Below, piece by piece: positions 59,164 to 64,000 of a stretch of DNA of 64,000 bases. The notes below the pieces were generated by a model. That model made no database searches and was not told the origin of the DNA. It was given only the letters and a program-made list of their open reading frames with translations. Within the stretch, counting starts at the first letter, position 1. The number at the start of each line of letters is the position of its first letter. This DNA comes from Sinorhizobium chiapasense. Lineage in GTDB: Bacteria > Pseudomonadota > Alphaproteobacteria > Rhizobiales > Rhizobiaceae. Where the stretch lies: contig NZ_CP133152.1 of the NCBI RefSeq assembly GCF_036488675.1, forward strand, positions 1,302,001 through 1,366,000, given 5' to 3'. The position numbers and the translations under genes are program-made.

Positions 59164-61421
59164 CCAAAACGGCGGCCCGTCGTCAGGCTCTTCAGCTTTT
59201 CGCGCGCACCTGTTCTAATGGCCTGAAGCCGGCTGATGGGCGACACCTCGCTCAGACCCGACGAAAAGTTCACGATGTTGCCGACGATTGGCGCGCGGCT
59301 GACGCCGAGCCGCTCCACAGCGTCCTCCAAGGCCCGGCGGCCGGTGCGGCCTGCCGCGACGACGAGCAGGACCGCATCCATATGCGGAGACAGCCATATG
59401 GCGTCATCGTCACGATCGAGCCCGGGAGCGTCGACGATGATCAGATCGAACCGGCGACGCAGTTCTTCGAAGAGTTCCTCATGGTTGTGCAGGCCGAGTC
59501 GGGCATTAAGGATCCGGAGGAAGGGATACTCGGCAGCGACCGCAATCGCCGATTCAAGATCTAGGGTTCCATCAAGAGATGTGCCGCGAGCCGGATGCTT
59601 GGTCGGAACACCAAGAATGGCCGCGGCCCCGCTCGCTTTCGGATCTATATCCAGAATGATAGCCCGAAGCCCGCTCAAGGTCGCCACAGCCGCCATGCCT
59701 AAAGCACATGTTGTCTTCCCCTCGCCCGCTTTGGCCGAGCAGAACATGACAAGTTTCTTATCCGCACCCAGATCCATCGCCCGCCAGGAGAGAGACAGCG
59801 ATCGCATTGACCGTGCAAAAGGCGAGTGCGGATTGGCGAGCATGTGTTGATAGGGGCCCTCTCCCGATTGCAGTATGTCCGTTACATCCGGGATCGACAA
59901 TAGATTAGGCCGTCGCGTTGCTTCCTCAACCTGTCGCGGCGTCTTGATGCGATCATCCAGCGCATCGAAGGCAATTGCGCCCATGACGGCGAGCAAAAGC
60001 GAAGCGATAACGCTAGCCGGCATGATAAGCGCCGGCTTCGGGAACGAAGGTTCTCCCGGGAGTTCGGCGAACGATACAATTCGCGCGGTTGCCTTCACTT
60101 CTTCCTGCTCGGGATCAAACGAACCTAGCCTCAGGACGATTTCGTCATACCGTTTCTGCTCAGCCAGCAGATCGCGTTCCAATTCGCGCCGGCGGATTTC
60201 ATCGAGGTTGCGATCCTGCATTTGCTTCTGCAGTAGGCCGACTTCCTGCTGAAACTTCTTCACTCGAACCGTTGCGATCTTTGCCTCGTTTGCAAGTTCC
60301 TGCACGACCCTTTGGACTTCCGCGTCGATCAAGCGTTGATTGGAGGCGATTTCTGCGTCTGCATCCAAGACGAGAGGATGATTCCGTCCGTACTTGGCCG
60401 TAAGCTGCGCGCGTGTGCGGACAAGTGTCCCCTCCTCGCTTCTCAGATTGCTCAGCAGGTCTGAGGTCAACACACGTCCAGCGGCATCCACGCTGCTCGC
60501 AAGCAGTTGTTTCGCTTCATTGAACTTGGCCCAAGCCCCGGCTTCTTCAACGCGCGCCAGGGTGAATTGCTCGTTCAACTGATCCACCCGCGCGCGCAGC
60601 ACATCATCCCTCGGATCAAAGGTCAGATCGCTCCGCGCCGTGAAATCCGCCACCTCGCGCTCTTTGCGAGCAATGGAGTCGGTCAGTGCATTAGCCTGAC
60701 TACGCAGGTAATTCACCGTGTTCTTGGCGGCCGCCTCTTTCAACTTCGACGACCATTCGACGTAGTTCGAGGCAACGCCGTTCGCAATTTCAGCGGCCTG
60801 GGCCGGGATCGGGTGCTTGACGAAGATGGTCATCGCGAGACTGTCGCCTTTCCGGTCGGCGGAAACCGCGGCCGCAAGCCGTGTGATTGCACGGTCGCGT
60901 TGCCTGCCGTCCGCCACGGTAATCGCACGAAAGTCCTCTCGGCCCCTGGCGCCCTTGCTACCCGAGGAGCCATCAAGCCATCGCGACCACCAGGACCCTT
61001 CAGTCTCGGCATGGGCGATCGCAAGCTTGGGGTTGAAATAGGGGTCTTCCTGAAGCTTCAGATCATCGACAACAAACCCAAGGAACTCGCGCGACCGAAC
61101 AAGATCCATTTCGGTTTCCATCGCCGACTTGTCGCGCTCCAGCTTCTGCAGTTCGAGCACGGATTCGTAGGGACGTGTGTCGTTCCGATCGAACACAAGC
61201 GTGGACGAAGCAGTGTAAATTTTTGTCAGAGAGTAAGTAATGACGGCTGCCAGCAGGGTGCCAACCGCGATCACCGCGACAATAAACTTGGCATGGCGCC
61301 GCAGTAGATTCAGAACGTCGGAAAGGCCGTAGCTGGAAGTATCACGCTCAAAGGGCGAGGACATACTTCCACCGCGCCGGTTCTCCTCGCGGACTTCAAA
61401 CTCCCGATCAAAGGTAAGCAT
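59160..61421 (-). CDS. Exopolysaccharide chain-length regulator fused to BY-kinase-like ATPase
   Basis: This 753-residue protein has a Wzz domain with TM1 near 46-67 (FIVAVIAVGTLLAAVITYSL), a long periplasmic coiled-coil region with the GNVR-like domain, TM2 near 468-490 (IMPASVIASLLLAVMGAIAF), and then a cytosolic ATPase with Walker A SAKAGEGKTT near 560-570, Walker A' ILDIDP and Walker B LIIVDAPG. This is the ExoP/Wzc layout for polymer export. The C-terminus (KLKSLTTGRRFG) has no tyrosine cluster, so autophosphorylation in the classical way is unlikely. The start at 61421 has a good GAGGGG site; ATG 61364 is an alternative. The stop lies in the repeat. Confidence 0.92.
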   Translation of the reverse strand: MLTFDREFEVREENRRGGSMSSPFERDTSSYGLSDVLNLLRRHAKFIVAVIAVGTLLAAVITYSLTKIYTASSTLVFDRNDTRPYESVLELQKLERDKSAMETEMDLVRSREFLGFVVDDLKLQEDPYFNPKLAIAHAETEGSWWSRWLDGSSGSKGARGREDFRAITVADGRQRDRAITRLAAAVSADRKGDSLAMTIFVKHPIPAQAAEIANGVASNYVEWSSKLKEAAAKNTVNYLRSQANALTDSIARKEREVADFTARSDLTFDPRDDVLRARVDQLNEQFTLARVEEAGAWAKFNEAKQLLASSVDAAGRVLTSDLLSNLRSEEGTLVRTRAQLTAKYGRNHPLVLDADAEIASNQRLIDAEVQRVVQELANEAKIATVRVKKFQQEVGLLQKQMQDRNLDEIRRRELERDLLAEQKRYDEIVLRLGSFDPEQEEVKATARIVSFAELPGEPSFPKPALIMPASVIASLLLAVMGAIAFDALDDRIKTPRQVEEATRRPNLLSIPDVTDILQSGEGPYQHMLANPHSPFARSMRSLSLSWRAMDLGADKKLVMFCSAKAGEGKTTCALGMAAVATLSGLRAIILDIDPKASGAAAILGVPTKHPARGTSLDGTLDLESAIAVAAEYPFLRILNARLGLHNHEELFEELRRRFDLIIVDAPGLDRDDDAIWLSPHMDAVLLVVAAGRTGRRALEDAVERLGVSRAPIVGNIVNFSSGLSEVSPISRLQAIRTGAREKLKSLTTGRRFG

Positions 61422-61770
61422 CGTGCCCCTCTTTCAACCCCCGGGCGCTGCAGTTCAGCCAATCAATTGGGGTTTAATTCTAGACTGAAAAGGTCATTGC
61501 ACTTCGATGGTGGCGGCGCAAAATCAAGAAGAGCTTTCGATTTTTGCTCCGCTCCCATGCTCGATTGATGAAGTAATTTTTTATGTATGTACAAAATCAA
61601 TTTTCCAACCACGATCTTGCCACACAACTTGCCTTTGTGCGAGCTTATTCTTAGGTCGCATCAAAACAAAGGCTTGCGACGACTGGCCGAAGTGCCACGC
61701 ACGACGCGGACGCTGTCCACCACACCCTCACTCGACCGCAACGACGGCCATCTCGCGCCGGCCGTCCGTG
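61422..61770. other. 349 bp between two minus-strand genes, no gene recognised
   Basis: The region has lower GC around 61550-61650. Plus-strand frames at 61507 and 61587 have no family pattern. It probably contains the Wzz-kinase promoter. Confidence 0.5.
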
Positions 61771-62937
61771 TCACGCATCCTGTAACCGCGTCGCTGTCGC
61801 ACGGTTCAAGGCGCAAAAAGCCAAAGCATCCCATTCGGAGAGTATCCGCTCGGGCGAGTATCTTCTGGCGCTCACCTCAGCGCTCATGGCCAGCCGCTCT
61901 CTAAGAGAGCGATCACCCAGCACTTCTGCGAGTGCCTTCGCGAGAGCTTCGACATCTCCTTGCGGGACGAGTATGCCGTCGCTGCTATTTCTTATCATGG
62001 CGCCCGGCCCCCATTCACATTCGAAGGATACCACGGGAAGTCCTGCAGCCATTGCTTCCAGCAAGACAATTCCCCATCCTTCGTAGCGTGAGGACAATAC
62101 AAAAACGTCCGCGGTCTCAATCCAAAGCCCCGGATGCGGAGTTACCCCTGGCATCTCCACGCGTCCGCGCAATCCAAGCGTGTCGCGCAGGGCCTCCAGC
62201 TTCCGCCTTTCATCGCCCTCCCCCCAAATCACCAACTTCCACTCGGGATAGGTCTTCGAAACTCTTGAAAAAGCCTCCAGCAGGAGGTCGAACCCCTTTT
62301 GATGCGTCAAACGCCCCACTGCCGCCAGGATGTTGTTGCCCCGTTTCTTCTGCCATCCGACCGGCAAATCGACTGCGTTGGCAATCACCCATCCTCGACG
62401 GCGCACGTTCGCCGGAAAATGGTCAAGAGCACCTTTGGTCATGGTGACCAGGCCGAATGCCCGTGGATACAAAAGACTCTGGAGCCATTTCCACAGCGGC
62501 CCAAATGGCTGCAGCGCCGGATTGTTCCGCTCGGAGACGACAACCGGAACCGTCAAGCCGATCGCGGCCAGCAGCGTCAGCACGTTCATTCGCGTCAGAA
62601 AGCTCAAGACGAGGTCAGGCTCCGAACGGCGAATGGCCTTGCGCAGCCGCTGCAATCTGCGAAGAACGAGTAGACCCGACCGCAGTTTCGAAGACCTTCG
62701 AGGAGGTACTCCCAACTGAACTATCGCGATATCCGGGTCGAGATCGTAGTAGGGTCTGACACCCGGCGCCTCCAGGGTGATAAGAGTGACCCTATGCCCT
62801 GCGCGGGCCCAATGGTTTGCTATCAGGCTCACGACGTGCTCGGTACCTCCTGCGCCGAGAGCCGGAACGACGATGACAATGCGGGCACCGGTGATGCTGG
62901 CTGCTCCAAATGCGCGGACACTCGCGCCCTCGCTCAT
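61771..62937 (-). CDS. Glycosyltransferase family 4
   Basis: This is a 388-residue GT-B enzyme. After a short N-terminal tail comes ARIVIVVPALGAGGTEHVVSLIA, the acceptor loop with the GGTE motif of EpsF/WcaL-type enzymes. The donor half has ILAAVGRLTHQKGFDLLLEAF near 206-226, and the EX7E region SSRYEGWGIVLLEAMAAGLPVVSF near 282-305. It belongs to the polysaccharide module with the adjacent Wzz-kinase, transcribed in the same direction upstream of it. The product is probably a repeat-unit linkage. Confidence 0.92.
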   Translation of the reverse strand: MSEGASVRAFGAASITGARIVIVVPALGAGGTEHVVSLIANHWARAGHRVTLITLEAPGVRPYYDLDPDIAIVQLGVPPRRSSKLRSGLLVLRRLQRLRKAIRRSEPDLVLSFLTRMNVLTLLAAIGLTVPVVVSERNNPALQPFGPLWKWLQSLLYPRAFGLVTMTKGALDHFPANVRRRGWVIANAVDLPVGWQKKRGNNILAAVGRLTHQKGFDLLLEAFSRVSKTYPEWKLVIWGEGDERRKLEALRDTLGLRGRVEMPGVTPHPGLWIETADVFVLSSRYEGWGIVLLEAMAAGLPVVSFECEWGPGAMIRNSSDGILVPQGDVEALAKALAEVLGDRSLRERLAMSAEVSARRYSPERILSEWDALAFCALNRATATRLQDA

Positions 62938-63431
62938 TCCTCAACACCTCCCACCCTGACTTCTTGCCAGCAAACTCCGTAACAAGGCAGGTGCCCCCCG
63001 AACTCCACGATACGAGCTGACGGCGTTCGCGAAACGCACCCCCGGTTGTCGCTTCGAGCATTCGCGGGCTTGCCCGGCCAGGTTGCAATCGCCAATTGCG
63101 TTGTTGACAGGATGCATCCTTTTCACTTCATATTCAACTTACAGGCGCCGCCGCAGCAGTCTTAAAACAGCAAGTGAGTGTGGGGCGAGCTTTAACTGGG
63201 ATGGCCCAGAGTGCATTCTATCTCGAATCAACGCCTACATTATTTACGGCTTATTTATTGCAGCACACAATGCAACAGGACGAATTGGACGCTATTCATC
63301 GTATAATTCAATATATGAAGATACACTACGATCAAATGTGGACTTAAGCAATCGAACCGACTGAACGCATCCGCAATTTTTTATGTATACCTGCATCGTT
63401 AAAACATTGCCGAAAGCATGGGAGGGAGAAG
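62938..63431. other. 494 bp divergent gap, AT-rich in its right half
   Basis: It separates the glycosyltransferase and the sulfotransferase, so it should carry both promoters. From about 63190 to 63400 the base composition is much more AT-rich than its surroundings. Frames in it have no recognisable start or family. Confidence 0.5.
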
Positions 63432-64000
63432 ATGGCTAACCTATTCGGCCGTGTCTGGCGCCTGATGGCTAAGCGAGCGCGGCTCACCGCGTACGCCGCC
63501 CGCGCCGACGCTTTCCTGGTCTCCTACCCAAAGTCCGGCCGCACCTGGTTCCGTTACGTTCTATCGCACTATTTTGCCTCGGTCGCCGATGTCTCCGAGC
63601 CGATAGACCTGCATAACATGTTCTCCATTGTGCCAAATTTCGATCTTGACCCAAAGCGGGGAATCCCCGCCCATCGCTACGCCGACGAGAATGGGCCGGT
63701 ACCCAGGATCTTCGTCAGTCATCTGGACTACCAGGCAAGCCGTTTTCTCAGGCGCCCCGTCATCATAATGGTCAGGGATCCACGTGACGTGATCGTCTCT
63801 GCCTACTTCCATGCAACGCGTCACAAGCACCGCTTCCAGGGCAGCCTTTCGGATTTCATCGTTGATCGCGACCAGGGGATGCCTGCCATGATCCGTTATC
63901 TGAACCGGTGGGCGGGCGGGCTTTCGAACCGGGCGCACTTCATTCTGAGCTATGAAAGCCTATCCGCCGACGCGGAAGAGCAAACGGAAGCCGCCCTCAG
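63432..64000 (+). CDS. Sulfotransferase, N-terminal part (window edge)
   Basis: The first 189 residues are visible and the frame is open at the right edge. The 5'-phosphosulfate loop reads SYPKSGRTWFRY (31-42) with the P-loop-like lysine and tryptophan typical of PAPS-dependent enzymes. The 3'-phosphate site reads IMVRDPRDVIVSAYFH near 112-127 with the conserved arginine and serine. It therefore transfers sulfate from PAPS to an acceptor. GGAGGGAGAAG precedes the ATG. Linked to glycosyltransferases and a Wzz-kinase, it probably sulfates a surface polysaccharide or a related glycan. Confidence 0.9.
   Translation, partial: MANLFGRVWRLMAKRARLTAYAARADAFLVSYPKSGRTWFRYVLSHYFASVADVSEPIDLHNMFSIVPNFDLDPKRGIPAHRYADENGPVPRIFVSHLDYQASRFLRRPVIIMVRDPRDVIVSAYFHATRHKHRFQGSLSDFIVDRDQGMPAMIRYLNRWAGGLSNRAHFILSYESLSADAEEQTEAAL

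Noticed and set aside
1..64000. CRISPR arrays, rRNA genes and tRNA genes
   Set aside because: No regularly spaced repeats and no rRNA- or tRNA-like sequence were seen by eye; a tRNAscan run would be needed to exclude tRNAs formally.

Overview
This looks like a GC-rich alphaproteobacterial replicon, most probably Sinorhizobium/Ensifer and most like a chromid such as pSymB. The reasons are the dense ABC-transporter operons, a hutXWV-type histidine/betaine uptake operon with a hutH paralogue, a rhizobial-style copZ-actP-hmrR copper locus, a long surface-polysaccharide region, and several copies of short mosaic intergenic repeats of the kind called RIME in rhizobia. The species assignment rests on family resemblance only. 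I could not run any search.

Layout. (1) 1-3.7 kb, minus strand: a carbohydrate ABC importer of the CUT1 type (binding protein, two permeases, a 70-residue membrane protein, and an ATPase cut by the window edge), preceded by a perfect 34-bp operator-like palindrome. (2) 3.8-13 kb: a poorly conserved zone with small hypothetical genes, an NTF2-VOC fusion enzyme, a LysR and an XRE regulator, and several decayed genes (LysR copy, TetR, IS110 transposase). (3) 13-18.4 kb: a GntR/HutC-like regulator diverging from hutX-hutW-hutV and a HutH-like ammonia-lyase that lacks the catalytic MIO tripeptide. (4) 18.9-27 kb: a seven-gene minus-strand operon (M20 amidohydrolase, M28-like peptidase, binding protein, two permeases, ATPase, second binding protein) with a divergent FCD-type GntR regulator. 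Blocks 3 and 4 lie between two copies of an identical 20-bp repeat, each next to a transposase fragment. (5) 27.2-30.8 kb: an IS30 fragment abutting a CueR/HmrR-type promoter, then copZ, actP and the MerR regulator. (6) 30.9-64 kb: a surface-polysaccharide and signalling region. It holds an FkbM methyltransferase, a cyclic-nucleotide-binding protein, a highly degenerate ABC exporter, a second methyltransferase, three tandem glycosyltransferases, an Opp-type importer, a secreted polysaccharide lyase, a class III cyclase, a nucleotide-sugar dehydrogenase, a DUF3095 cyclase-like protein divergent from an MBL phosphodiesterase-like protein, a polysaccharide deacetylase, another glycosyltransferase, a large MscS channel, an IS5-type element, a Wzz-kinase fusion, a further glycosyltransferase, and the start of a sulfotransferase at the right edge.

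How the genes fit together. Regions 1, 3 and 4 are nutrient-uptake modules with local regulators. Region 5 is copper efflux. Region 6 combines sugar-nucleotide synthesis, glycosyl transfer, methylation, deacetylation, sulfation and chain-length control with proteins that could make, bind and degrade a cyclic nucleotide, so envelope or exopolysaccharide output may be tied to a cyclic-nucleotide signal. That last link is inference. The two most unusual proteins are the MIO-less HutH-like lyase (16921-18411) and the ABC exporter (32360-35071), which lacks the Walker A lysine and the Walker B acidic pair and carries three copies of the motif that normally follows the Q-loop once.
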